Positions 18,907 to 27,348 of a DNA stretch of 64,000 nucleotides are shown here, piece after piece; position 1 is the first letter of the stretch; the number at the start of each line of letters is the position of its first letter. The stretch spans positions 62,001 through 126,000 of the forward strand of contig NZ_FCON02000005.1 of the NCBI RefSeq assembly GCF_001544535.1. Reading direction: 5' to 3'. A program made the translations under genes and the position numbers. The notes below the pieces were generated by a model. The model ran no database searches, was not told the origin of the DNA, and was given only the letters and a program-made list of their open reading frames with translations. This stretch comes from Caballeronia choica (lineage in GTDB: Bacteria; Pseudomonadota; Gammaproteobacteria; Burkholderiales; Burkholderiaceae).

Positions 18907-18951
18907 TCCTTCCAGCGTGACCCTTCCAATCACCATCCGGTCGACATCGAC

Positions 18952-19848
18952 ATGAAAAAAATCCTGATGGCCGCGGCGCTCGTCGTGGGCTTTTGCAGCG
19001 GCGCTGCTTCACAGGCACAAGTACAGGCACAAGCACAGACATCAACCATTCCGGTCGTCGCAGCCGAGAACTTCTATGCCGACGTCGTGAAGCAACTTGG
19101 CGGCGACCGCGTCCAGGTGACGAGCATCCTCAACAACCCCGACGAAGACCCGCATCTGTTCGAGGCCAGTCCGAAGACCGCGCGCGCGTTGCAGCATGCG
19201 GCGCTCGTCGTCTATAACGGGGCCGACTACGATCCGTGGATGGACAAGCTGCTCGCCGTATCGAAGGGTGACAAGCGCACGACGATCGTCGTGGCGCAAC
19301 TCGTCGGGCGGAAGTCCGGCGACAATCCGCATCTCTGGTACGACCCGGCCACGATGCCGGTCGTCGCGAAAGCCGTGAGCGGCTTTCTAGTGCAGGCCGA
19401 TCCCGCGCACAAGAGCGACTACGACGCGCGCCTCGCGACATTCCTCGCGTCGCTGAAGGCGATCGACAACCGCGTCGCGGTGCTCAACTCGCACTACAAG
19501 GGCGTGCCCGTGACCGCAACCGAGCCCGTCTTCGGCTACATGGCGGACGCGATCGGTTTCGAGATGCGCAACCGGCGTTTCCAACTGGCCGTGATGAACG
19601 ACACGGAACCGAGCGCCGCCGATATCGCCGCCTTCGAGAACGACCTGCGCGAGCGGCGCGTGCACGTATTGATCTACAACAGCCAGGCCACGGAAGCGCT
19701 GACGAAGCGCATGTTGAAGCTGGCGAAGGATTCGCGCCTGCCGAGCGTGAGCGTCACCGAGACGCTGCCCGCCGGCAAGACCTTCCAGCAATGGATGATT
19801 TCCCAGCTCGACGCCCTGTCGGGCGCGCTGCAGGGATGGCAGCGATGA
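18952..19848 (+). CDS. znuA: Zinc/metal ABC transporter substrate-binding protein (ZnuA-like)
   Basis: A 298-residue periplasmic cluster A-I metal-binding protein with a signal peptide up to about residue 22. Metal ligands by alignment are H68 (EDPHLFE), H127 (DNPHLWY) and, where ZnuA normally has His, E191 (TATEPVFGY). The His/Asp-rich loop of classical ZnuA is absent. Glu at the third position is what manganese-type proteins such as PsaA have, so zinc is inferred from Zur and the neighbours. A 12-bp tandem DNA repeat (ACAGGCACAAG at 19011 and 19023) gives the QAQVQAQAQT stretch after the signal peptide. Confidence 0.88.
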   Translation: MKKILMAAALVVGFCSGAASQAQVQAQAQTSTIPVVAAENFYADVVKQLGGDRVQVTSILNNPDEDPHLFEASPKTARALQHAALVVYNGADYDPWMDKLLAVSKGDKRTTIVVAQLVGRKSGDNPHLWYDPATMPVVAKAVSGFLVQADPAHKSDYDARLATFLASLKAIDNRVAVLNSHYKGVPVTATEPVFGYMADAIGFEMRNRRFQLAVMNDTEPSAADIAAFENDLRERRVHVLIYNSQATEALTKRMLKLAKDSRLPSVSVTETLPAGKTFQQWMISQLDALSGALQGWQR

Positions 19849-20753
19849 GCGGCGTATCCAGCATCAACGACGCGCTGAGGGTCGAGCATGTGACGCTCGA
19901 ACTCGGCGGCCGCGCGATCCTCAACGACGCGAGCTTCACGGTGCAAACCGGCGAATTCATCGGCGTGCTCGGGCCGAACGGCGCCGGCAAGACGACGCTG
20001 ATGCGCGCGCTCCTCGGCCTCTTGCCATTGACGGGCGGCTCGATCCGCGTGAACGGCGAAGCGGTCGTGCGCGGCAATCCGTCGATCGGCTACATGCCGC
20101 AGATCCGCAGCGGTCTTGCGGGACGGCGCGTGCGCGGTCGTGACTTCGTCGCGATGGCCGCCGACGGTCATCACTGGGGACTGCCGCACGCGAGCGCCGC
20201 GATCCGCGCGGATGTCGATCGCGTGCTCGATCTCGTCGATGCCCATGCGCTCGCCGCGCGGCCGCTATCGGAGTTGTCGGGTGGCGAGCGGCAGCGCCTG
20301 CTGCTCGCGCAGTGCCTGCTTGGCAATCCGAAAGTGCTGCTGCTCGACGAGCCGCTGATCAGCCTCGACCCGCGTCATCAGACGGGCGTCGTCGATCTCG
20401 TGCGGCGGGTGCAGCGCGAGTTGAACATCACCGTGCTGTTTTCCGCGCATGAGCTCAATCCGCTTTTGAATTCGCTCGACCGCGTGCTGTATCTCGGCAA
20501 CGGTCGCGCGGCGCTCGGCACGGTCGACGAAGTCATCACGAAGCCGGTACTGTCGCAGCTATATGGCTCGCCGATCGACGTCATGCGCGTGAACGGGCGC
20601 ATTTTCGTGATGTCGGGCGATGTCGAGATCGAGAAGCTCGATCACGCGCACGAGGAAGGCGACGACGGCCACGAGCATGAACATGAGCACGATCATGGGC
20701 ATGACCACGGTCACGGTCACAAGGCCAAGGGGAAGCATACGCACAATGTTTGA
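19845..20753 (+). CDS. znuC: Zinc ABC transporter ATPase with His-rich C-terminal tail
   Basis: A 302-residue ABC ATPase. Walker A is GPNGAGKTT, Q-loop YMPQIRS, signature LSGGERQRL, Walker B VLLLDEPLISLD, and the switch His lies in FSAHELN. The start is ATG 19845, overlapping the znuA stop as ATGA. The last 36 or so residues are a tail of alternating His, Glu, Asp and Gly with about 13 histidines, a likely zinc-binding segment facing the cytoplasm. The tail may buffer incoming zinc, replacing the His-loop missing from ZnuA. Its stop overlaps znuB by 8 bp. Confidence 0.93.
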   Translation: MSGVSSINDALRVEHVTLELGGRAILNDASFTVQTGEFIGVLGPNGAGKTTLMRALLGLLPLTGGSIRVNGEAVVRGNPSIGYMPQIRSGLAGRRVRGRDFVAMAADGHHWGLPHASAAIRADVDRVLDLVDAHALAARPLSELSGGERQRLLLAQCLLGNPKVLLLDEPLISLDPRHQTGVVDLVRRVQRELNITVLFSAHELNPLLNSLDRVLYLGNGRAALGTVDEVITKPVLSQLYGSPIDVMRVNGRIFVMSGDVEIEKLDHAHEEGDDGHEHEHEHDHGHDHGHGHKAKGKHTHNV

Positions 20754-21528
20754 ATACGACTTCATGGTGAATGCGTTCGCGGCGTCGGGGATCGTCGCGG
20801 TGCTGGCGGGGATCGTTGGTTATTTTCTCGTGTTGCGCGGACAGACCTTCGCCGGTCATGCGCTTTCTCACGTGGGATTCACCGGCGCGACGGGCGCGGT
20901 GCTGGTCGGCGTGTCGCCGCTCTGGGGCATGGTCGGGTTCACGCTCGCGGCGGGGATTGGCATGGGCGCGCTCGGCGAGCGGCTGTCGGGGCGCGATGTC
21001 GCGATCGGGGTGATTTTGTCGCTGTCGCTTGGGCTCGGGTTGTTGTTTTTGCACTTCTTCACCGCCTACGCAACGCAAGCTACTGCGCTTCTGTTCGGCA
21101 ATGTGCTTGGCGTGAGTCACGAGACGCTTGTCGTGCTGGCGGGTCTTGCTGCGGTGAGTCTTTTGGCGCTTGCGGCGATTATGCGGCCGTTGCTGTTCGC
21201 TTCCTTGCAGCCGGAACTGGCCGAGGCGAAGGGGGTGTCGCTGCGCTTCGTTTCGGTGCTGTTTCTCGCGATTACGGCGCTTGCAGTTGCGGCTTGCACG
21301 CAGATCGTGGGCGTGTTGCTGGTGTTCGCGTTGATGGTCGGGCCGGCGGCGGCCGCGCAGAACGTGACGACGCGGCTCTGGACCGGGCTGGTACTCGCTG
21401 CGGTGTTTGCCTTGGGGCAGGCTTGGGCCGGGTTGGTGCTCGCTTACTACACCGACTGGCCTACGAGTTTCTGGATCACGATGCTCGCGGCTTTGGTCTA
21501 CGGCGGGAGTCTGGTCGCACGGAGGTGA
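20746..21528 (+). CDS. znuB: Zinc ABC transporter permease
   Basis: A 260-residue ABC-3 family permease with about eight membrane segments (for example AFAASGIVAVLAGIVGYFLVLR and VGVLLVFALMVGPAAAA). RGQTFAGHALSHVGFTGATGA is the family's conserved cytoplasmic loop. The start is ATG 20746 (MFEYDFM), 8 bp inside the znuC end; an earlier in-frame start would read the His-tail DNA in another frame. It is the last gene of the zur operon. Three bases after its stop, copy B of the long repeat begins. Confidence 0.93.
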   Translation: MFEYDFMVNAFAASGIVAVLAGIVGYFLVLRGQTFAGHALSHVGFTGATGAVLVGVSPLWGMVGFTLAAGIGMGALGERLSGRDVAIGVILSLSLGLGLLFLHFFTAYATQATALLFGNVLGVSHETLVVLAGLAAVSLLALAAIMRPLLFASLQPELAEAKGVSLRFVSVLFLAITALAVAACTQIVGVLLVFALMVGPAAAAQNVTTRLWTGLVLAAVFALGQAWAGLVLAYYTDWPTSFWITMLAALVYGGSLVARR

Positions 21529-21531
21529 ATT

Positions 21532-21892
21532 GCGCTGGCGCTTGGGGGTGGAGTTGGAGTTGGAGTGTTTACACCGTTTGATGCGCTCAGGCTTCTATTG
21601 AACTTGTTTTCTTAGTGGTTTATTTGCTCTGCCCCTGTCCGGGGCGGGACTCACTTTCTTTGCTGCTGCAAAGAAAGTAAGCAAAGAAAGCAGCTTGCCA
21701 CCGCAAATCCTTGCCATGCGCCGCTAGACCGCTCCCTCGGAGTGGTCCAACCGGGGGAGTGTCGTTAGCGGGGTTTCATCGTTGTTGGCATGTAGAAGAG
21801 GTACGGGCATCGCACCGCCATACGAAGTGGACCAGCAGTCATTCATCCAGCCTCGCGCTTCGCGCTCACCCGTAAGGCAAAATCAACACCCA
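21532..21892 (+). repeat. Long intergenic repeat, copy B
   Basis: Copy B begins 3 bp after the znuB stop with the same GCGCTGGCGCTTGGGG head as copy A and follows it to CTCACCCGT-AGGC near 21890. Hairpins: GCCCC-TGTCC-GGGGC; CTTTCTTTGC-TGCT-GCAAAGAAAG (21654-21677), with a second GCAAAGAAAG at 21681-21690 that could pair with the same left arm; and CGCG-CTT-CGCG (21854-21864). About 65 bp of AT-richer sequence separates it from copy C in opposite orientation. Confidence 0.88.
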
Positions 21893-21957
21893 TCGCTATA
21901 TCTATATCCTGCGTTCGTGCTTGCTCCATGCTTCAATTCACCGCTTAGCGAACCTGT

Positions 21958-22281
21958 CGTCGGGCACGAAGTGCCAAGACGGATGAATGACTGCTGATCC
22001 ACTCCCGGTAGTGGTGTGACGCGCGCGCCTTTTCTACATGCCAACAACGTTGAAACCCCGCTAACGACACTCCCCCGGTTGGACCACTCCGAGGGAGCGG
22101 TCTAGCGGCGACTGGCAAGAATTGGCGGTGGAAAGCTGCTTTCTTTGCTTACTTTCTTTGCAGCAGCAAAGAAAGTGAGTCCCGCCCCGGACAGGGGCAG
22201 AGCAAATAAACCAAAAACAATACAAGTTCCATGGAAGCGCAACAAAATCAAACGGCGTAAACCACCCCCCAAGCGCCAGCG
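21958..22281 (-). repeat. Long intergenic repeat, copy C (inverted to B)
   Basis: Read on the minus strand, copy C starts 6 bp after the fghA stop with CGCTGGCGCTTGGGG and matches B through the hairpins, the CAACCGGGGGAGTGTCGTTA block and AGCAGTCATTCATCC. Where A and B have a CGCG-loop-CGCG hairpin, C has GGCAC-GAA-GTGCC on the plus strand (21963-21975): a different sequence in an equivalent hairpin. B and C together make an inverted repeat with arms of roughly 300 bp between two convergent genes. Confidence 0.85.
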
Positions 22282-22287
22282 ACCCTT

Positions 22288-23136
22288 TCACCGATATAGA
22301 ACCCGCGCATGATGCGCAATATGCTCCCCGATGAAGGTCGAGATGAAGTAATACCCGTGGTCATATCCCTCATGCCGCCGCAGCATCACCTTCTGCCCCG
22401 CCGCAGCAGCGGCAGCCTCGAAAACCTCCGGATACAACTGCTCGGCGAGAAACTGATCCGCGAGTCCCTGATCGATGAGAATGCCCTCGGCAAAGCGCCC
22501 CGCCGAAGCGCCTCCGACCAGCTCACTCGCGTCATAACGCTTCCACGCTTCGCGATCCTCGCCAAGATACCCCGACAACGCCTTCACGCCCCAAGGACAC
22601 CGTGAAGGCGCCGCAATCGGCGCAAACGCCGACACCGATCGATACAGGTCAGGATTGCGCAGCGCCAGCACGAGCGCGCCATGTCCGCCCATCGAATGCC
22701 CGAAGATGCCAAGCCGGTCCTCGCGCACCGGCAGTTCCGCGAGCACGGCCTCACGCAGGTCCTGCGTCACGTAGGAATACATCCGATAGTGCTTCGACCA
22801 CGGCTCCTCGGTCGCATCGACATAAAACCCCGCGCCGACGCCAAAGTCCCACGCCGCGCTCTCGTTCGCCACGCCCGCGCCGCGCGGACTCGTATCGGGC
22901 GAAATCAGCGCGATGCCGTGCTCGGCCGCGTGACGCTGCGCGCCCGCCTTGATCGGAAACGTCTCCTCGGTGCAAGTGAGACCCGCGAGATAAAACAGCG
23001 CAGGCACCCGCCCCGACGATGCCTGCTGCGGCAAAAATACCGAAAGGCGCATCGGCAGGCCGATCGACTTCGAGTCGTGCCGGTACGTCCGCTGCACGCC
23101 GCCCCACGAGCGGTGCTCTTCCACGATTTCAAGCAT
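22288..23136 (-). CDS. fghA: S-formylglutathione hydrolase
   Basis: A 282-residue serine esterase that splits S-formylglutathione to formate and glutathione, the second step of glutathione-dependent formaldehyde detoxification. The nucleophile is S148 in GHSMGG; LYLAGLTCTEETFPIKAG near residue 50 and DTSPRG are family hallmarks; the catalytic His lies in HEGYDHGYYF near the C-terminus. It lies 12 bp after the formaldehyde dehydrogenase gene, in the same operon. Confidence 0.96.
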   Translation of the reverse strand: MLEIVEEHRSWGGVQRTYRHDSKSIGLPMRLSVFLPQQASSGRVPALFYLAGLTCTEETFPIKAGAQRHAAEHGIALISPDTSPRGAGVANESAAWDFGVGAGFYVDATEEPWSKHYRMYSYVTQDLREAVLAELPVREDRLGIFGHSMGGHGALVLALRNPDLYRSVSAFAPIAAPSRCPWGVKALSGYLGEDREAWKRYDASELVGGASAGRFAEGILIDQGLADQFLAEQLYPEVFEAAAAAAGQKVMLRRHEGYDHGYYFISTFIGEHIAHHARVLYR

Positions 23137-23148
23137 CGTCGTCTCCGG

Positions 23149-24255
23149 TCAGTACAGCACGACGGAGCGGATCGACTCGCCCTTCTTCATCAGGTCGAAG
23201 CCCTCGTTGATGCGTTCGAGCGGCAGGCGGTGCGTGATCAGGTCGTCGATGTTGATCTTGCCTTCCATGTACCAGTCGACGATCTTCGGCACATCGGTGC
23301 GTCCGCGCGCGCCGCCGAACGCCGAGCCCTTCCACTCGCGGCCCGTCACCAACTGGAACGGCCGCGTCGAGATTTCCTCGCCCGCCGCCGCCACGCCGAT
23401 GATGAACGACTGCCCCCAGCCCTTGTGCGTGCATTCGAGCGCCTGACGCATCACCTTCGTGTTGCCGATGCACTCGAACGAGTAATCGGCGCCGCCATCG
23501 GTCAACTGCACGATGTGGTCGACGACGTTCTCGATCTCCTTCGGGTTGATGAAGTGCGTCATGCCAAACTTCTTCGCCAACTCGACGCGCCCCGGATTCA
23601 GATCGACGCCGATGATCTTGTCCGCGCCAACCATCTTCGCGCCCTGGATCACGTTCAACCCGATCCCGCCGAGCCCGAACACGACCACATTCGCGCCCGC
23701 CTCGACCTTCGCCGAATACACGACCGCGCCCACGCCCGTCGTCACGCCGCAGCCGATATAGCAGATCTTGTCGAACGGCGCGTCTTCACGCACCTTCGCG
23801 ACCGCGATTTCCGGCACGACGATGTAGTTCGAAAACGTCGACGTGCCCATGTAGTGGAACAGCGGCTTGCCGTCGATCGAGAAGCGCGACGTGGCATCGG
23901 GCATGAGTCCGCGGCCTTGCGTCGAGCGGATCGCCTGACACAGGTTCGTCTTGCGCGACAGGCAGAACTTGCACTGACGACACTCCGGCGTATAGAGCGG
24001 AATCACATGATCGCCCTTCTTCAACGTGCCGACGCCCGGCCCCACATCGACGATCACGCCCGCGCCTTCATGCCCGAGAATCGCCGGGAAGAAGCCTTCC
24101 GGATCGGCACCGGAGAGCGTGTAGTAGTCGGTGTGACAGATGCCCGTCGCCTTCACTTCGATCAGCACTTCACCGGCGCGCGGCCCTTCGAGGTCGACTT
24201 CCTCGATCGTCAGCGGCTTGCCCGCTTCCCATGCGATGGCGGCTTTGGTCTTCAT
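23149..24255 (-). CDS. frmA: S-(hydroxymethyl)glutathione dehydrogenase (class III ADH)
   Basis: A 368-residue zinc alcohol dehydrogenase that oxidises the formaldehyde-glutathione adduct with NAD+. The catalytic-zinc region has GICHTDYYTLSG and GHEGAGVIVDVG; the structural-zinc lobe has CRQCKFCLSRKTNLC; the cofactor fold has VFGLGGIGLNVIQGAKMVGA. The start is ATG 24255 (MKTKAAIAWEAGKPL), with AAGGAG upstream; eight earlier codons in frame are not family-like. It is followed at 12 bp by fghA, and preceded at 34 bp by an AGE-family isomerase gene. Confidence 0.96.
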   Translation of the reverse strand: MKTKAAIAWEAGKPLTIEEVDLEGPRAGEVLIEVKATGICHTDYYTLSGADPEGFFPAILGHEGAGVIVDVGPGVGTLKKGDHVIPLYTPECRQCKFCLSRKTNLCQAIRSTQGRGLMPDATSRFSIDGKPLFHYMGTSTFSNYIVVPEIAVAKVREDAPFDKICYIGCGVTTGVGAVVYSAKVEAGANVVVFGLGGIGLNVIQGAKMVGADKIIGVDLNPGRVELAKKFGMTHFINPKEIENVVDHIVQLTDGGADYSFECIGNTKVMRQALECTHKGWGQSFIIGVAAAGEEISTRPFQLVTGREWKGSAFGGARGRTDVPKIVDWYMEGKINIDDLITHRLPLERINEGFDLMKKGESIRSVVLY

Positions 24256-24289
24256 CGTTCGGCTCCTTGTTCGTGGCAAATCAAATCAT

Positions 24290-25522
24290 TCAGCGCGTGA
24301 CGTTCAACACCTCGTAGCACGCGCCCATCGTGTGGTAATCGACCTTGCCGGCCGGGCTTTTCTCGTCGCTGTACTGGCGGTTGTCGCGCGTGAGGATGCG
24401 ATACCAAGCGCCGTACTTGTGATCGACGAAATGCGCCCAGCTATAAGTCCACAGTCGATCGTATTCGTTCCAGTAATGTTGCGCGGCGGCTGCGTCGCCG
24501 AGCGTCGACATGCGCTCCGCCAGCAACGCGGCCGTCGCGAGCGACTCGGCCTGGACCCAGAAGTACTTGTCTTCGTCGTAGAAGCGGCCGTCCGGGTCGA
24601 ATCCGTAGACCATGCCGCCGTGCTCGTCGTCCCATGAAAGTTCCAGCGCGCGGTCGAACAACTCGCGCGCTCGCTTCAGATGCCACGCTTCGGGCCGATG
24701 CCGGTCGAGGATCAAGAGCAGCTTCGCCCATTCGGTCTGATGTCCCGGCTGAAAACCCCACGGACGAAAGATGTTGCTGCGATCGCCCTTGTTGTACGCC
24801 CAGTCGACCGACCAGTCAGGCTTGTAGTGCTCCCATACGAGCCCGCCCGAAAGCGACGCCTGCCGGTTCACCATGTTGTCGGCGAGCAGCGCGGCGCGAT
24901 CGAGATAGCGCGTGTCGTTCGTCGCCTCGAAGGCTGCGAGCATCGCCTCGCACGCGTGCATGTTCGCGTTCTGCCCGCGATAGTCGGACACTCGCCAGTC
25001 GGCGGTCGCTTCGTCCTTGTAGAGGCCGTGTTCCGCGTCCCAGAAGCGTGCCTCCATCAGGTCCCACGTTTCGTCGAGATAAGCGCGCGCCGCTTCGAAG
25101 CCCGCTTCAAGCGCTTTCGCATACGCGAGCACGACGAACGCCAGGCCGTAGCAGTGGTTCGTGCCGTCGGTGACGTCGCGGCCGTCGAGCGTCCACGCAT
25201 AGCCGCCCGTCGCGGGATTGCGGTGAAACGCGCGCAAGTACTCGATGCCGTGCGCCACGCCGCCGCGATATTCATCGAGGCCGAAGTGCTTGTACGCCAT
25301 CGCGTAGTTGAAGACGAAACGCGTGCTCGACACGAGATGACGCGTCTTGCGGTCGTAGAGCGTGCCGTCGTTCTTGTAGAAGTGGTAGAAGCCGCCCGCC
25401 GGGTCCATGCAGTGCGGGTGATAGAACGTCATCGTGCGCAACGCGTGATCGAGCAGGAACTCGCGCGAGCGGAAATCGGGGTGTGCGGGCTTTGCGGATG
25501 TCGAAGGGTCGATGGCGGGCAT
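24290..25522 (-). CDS. AGE-family sugar epimerase/isomerase (mannose isomerase-like)
   Basis: A 410-residue (alpha/alpha)6-barrel protein of the N-acylglucosamine 2-epimerase family. Conserved stretches include STRFVFNYAMAYKHFG, YAWTLDG, NANMHACEAMLAAFEAT, WGFQPGHQTEWAKLLL and YFWVQAESLATAALL, which hold the His and Glu residues used for ketose-aldose exchange. Length and motifs resemble D-mannose isomerase/YihS more than true AGE. The likely reaction is mannose or lyxose to fructose or xylulose. The start is ATG 25522 (MPAIDPS). It lies between an FGGY kinase and the formaldehyde genes, all left-going. Confidence 0.82.
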   Translation of the reverse strand: MPAIDPSTSAKPAHPDFRSREFLLDHALRTMTFYHPHCMDPAGGFYHFYKNDGTLYDRKTRHLVSSTRFVFNYAMAYKHFGLDEYRGGVAHGIEYLRAFHRNPATGGYAWTLDGRDVTDGTNHCYGLAFVVLAYAKALEAGFEAARAYLDETWDLMEARFWDAEHGLYKDEATADWRVSDYRGQNANMHACEAMLAAFEATNDTRYLDRAALLADNMVNRQASLSGGLVWEHYKPDWSVDWAYNKGDRSNIFRPWGFQPGHQTEWAKLLLILDRHRPEAWHLKRARELFDRALELSWDDEHGGMVYGFDPDGRFYDEDKYFWVQAESLATAALLAERMSTLGDAAAAQHYWNEYDRLWTYSWAHFVDHKYGAWYRILTRDNRQYSDEKSPAGKVDYHTMGACYEVLNVTR

Positions 25523-25600
25523 GGGAAGGTTCGATGTTTTGTCGCGATGCCGCGCTCGTCGAACGCGGGCCACAAGTTTAAGCGCTCGCTGGGACTCGCG

Positions 25601-27013
25601 TCAGAACCAGTCGCGCACGCGCCCGTACAGGTCGATGAAACGCGCATGCCTGGCTTCAAGCGAGGCGTCGGCGTTCGGCGTGGCGGCCAGCGTCGTCGAG
25701 GGCGCGAGTGACGCGAGGTCGCCCGCATGCCAGTGGCCAAGCGCGAAGCCGCCGAGCAGCGCGGCGCCGCGCGTCGCGGCGTTCGGGCAATCGACGGCAT
25801 GCAGTTCGACCTTGAGCGCATCGGCAAGCAACTGCCGCCAGCGCGGATTGATCGAGCCGCCCCCGGCAAGACGCATCGTGCCGATGTCGGCGCCGCTCGC
25901 GCGGATCGCATCCAGCCCGGCACGCAGCGAAAACGCGACGCCTTCGAACGCCGCGCGCATCAGGGTGCCGCGCGTATCGCCGAGGCCGAGGCCGAGCCAG
26001 CCGCCGCGCGCCGATGGGTTCATCCAGGGCGACCGCTCGCCGCTCAGATACGGCAGGAACGTCACGCGCTCGGACGGTTGCGCGGCGAACGCGTCTTCGT
26101 AGGCGCGCGGCCACGCATCGAACGCGAGCCAGCCGCGCACCGCTTCGAGCGCCACGCCGACATTCTGCATCGCCGCCATCCGATACCAGTCGTCGGTGGC
26201 CGCGCGATACGCGTGCAAGCCATCGACCGGCTCGGGCGCATCGTGCGACATCACGACGATCTGGCCGCCCGTGCCCGTCGTGAGGAGCGCGTCGCCGTCG
26301 GCGCAGAGGCCGCTGCCGAGCGCGGCGCAGGGCGTGTCGCCGGCGCCGACCGCGAGCACGATGCCCGCTTTCAATCCGATCGCGCGGGCCGCGTCGGCGG
26401 ACAACGTGCCGGCCACCGCATACGAAGGCGCGAGCGGCGGGAACCACGCGCGCGGCAAGCCGAGTCGCTCGATCAACGCGTCGTCCCACAGGCCAGACGG
26501 TTCGGCGAGCGCCGTCGCGCAGGCGTCGGACGGATCGGTCGTGAGCTCGCCGCCAAGCTTCGTGCGCAGCCAGTCTTTCGGCTGCATTGCCCAGCGTGCC
26601 TCGCGGTGCAACGCGGGTTCGTTCAGCGCGATCCAGCGCAGCAACGGCCCGGCCATGCCCGGCGCGACCGGATTGCTTTGCGGCGACGGCCACGCGTCCA
26701 GCAAATCGCGCGCGCGTGTGTCGGGCCACAGCATCGCGGGACGCAGCGCCCGCCCTTCGTCGTCCGTCAGCACTACGCCGTGCATCTGCCCGGAAAAGCC
26801 GATGCCGCGCACCGCTTCGCGCTCGTTCGCCGGCAATCGCGAAGCGGCGGCCACGAGCGCGTTCCACCATTCGTCGACCGGCGTCTCGGCCCAGCCCGGA
26901 TGCCGGGTCGACACCGTATAGGCCGCATTCGAGAACGCAATTTCGCGCCCGCCCTCATCGACGATGGCGAGTTTCAGCGAAGCCGTGCCGAGATCGATGC
27001 CGAGAAATCGCAT
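25601..27013 (-). CDS. FGGY-family carbohydrate kinase (xylulokinase-like)
   Basis: A 470-residue sugar kinase. The first ATPase loop is GIDLGTASLK, the xylulokinase-type SGQMHG is at residues 74-79, the catalytic Asp is D226 in GAGDTPCA, and the later motifs are TGTGG and RLAGGGSINPRW. It differs clearly from the XylB at 8479, so it is a divergent paralogue, perhaps with another ketose as substrate. With the isomerase 78 bp downstream it could form a short route aldose to ketose to ketose-phosphate. The start is ATG 27013. It is divergent from the NCS2 permease. Confidence 0.85.
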   Translation of the reverse strand: MRFLGIDLGTASLKLAIVDEGGREIAFSNAAYTVSTRHPGWAETPVDEWWNALVAAASRLPANEREAVRGIGFSGQMHGVVLTDDEGRALRPAMLWPDTRARDLLDAWPSPQSNPVAPGMAGPLLRWIALNEPALHREARWAMQPKDWLRTKLGGELTTDPSDACATALAEPSGLWDDALIERLGLPRAWFPPLAPSYAVAGTLSADAARAIGLKAGIVLAVGAGDTPCAALGSGLCADGDALLTTGTGGQIVVMSHDAPEPVDGLHAYRAATDDWYRMAAMQNVGVALEAVRGWLAFDAWPRAYEDAFAAQPSERVTFLPYLSGERSPWMNPSARGGWLGLGLGDTRGTLMRAAFEGVAFSLRAGLDAIRASGADIGTMRLAGGGSINPRWRQLLADALKVELHAVDCPNAATRGAALLGGFALGHWHAGDLASLAPSTTLAATPNADASLEARHARFIDLYGRVRDWF

Positions 27014-27348
27014 GAGAATTTACCGTCGAAAACGCTAAGGGAAAACGCGGATTATCGCGGGTTAACCCGCCATTGCCGCACGAATGGTCGAAAACGGAGT
27101 ATGTCGCCGAGCGGATAAACATCATAACGACGCGCACAACATCGTGGCCTTATGCCACGCGACAAAAATCGCCCGATATGCGCCGCGGCCTTTGCAGTCA
27201 AGCTTTGCGCCCGGCGAGGCCGGACTTCGAGGGCGCCCGGCATATCACCCGGCGAACGCGACGTATAGAGCCGCGCAGTCTTGTTGAGGCTTTTTAAGCC
27301 GCTTACCTTTGAGGCCACCAAATCAGAACTGGAAGAAGGAGACAACAC
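27014..27348. other. Divergent promoter region, sugar kinase / NCS2 permease
   Basis: This 335-bp region between divergent genes is AT-richer than coding DNA. It holds the perfect palindrome GCGGGTTAACCCGC at 27057-27070, annotated separately, and a good GAAGGAG ribosome site 8 bp before the permease ATG. No leader gene or riboswitch-like fold was recognised. Confidence 0.4.
27057..27070. promoter_or_regulatory. 14-bp perfect palindrome upstream of sugar kinase
   Basis: GCGGGTTAACCCGC is a complete palindrome 44 bp upstream of the FGGY kinase start and 279 bp from the permease start, so it more likely serves the kinase-isomerase-frmA-fghA transcript. Its form suits a LacI- or GntR-type dimer. 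The cognate regulator is not in the window. Confidence 0.4.

Noticed and set aside
21532-22281. Insertion sequence or composite transposon between znuB and fghA
   Set aside because: Inverted arms are present, but there is no transposase frame between or within them and no visible target duplication; described instead as paired repeats.
27271-27348. Purine riboswitch before the NCS2 permease
   Set aside because: No conserved purine-aptamer loop sequences or matching stems could be found in the leader.
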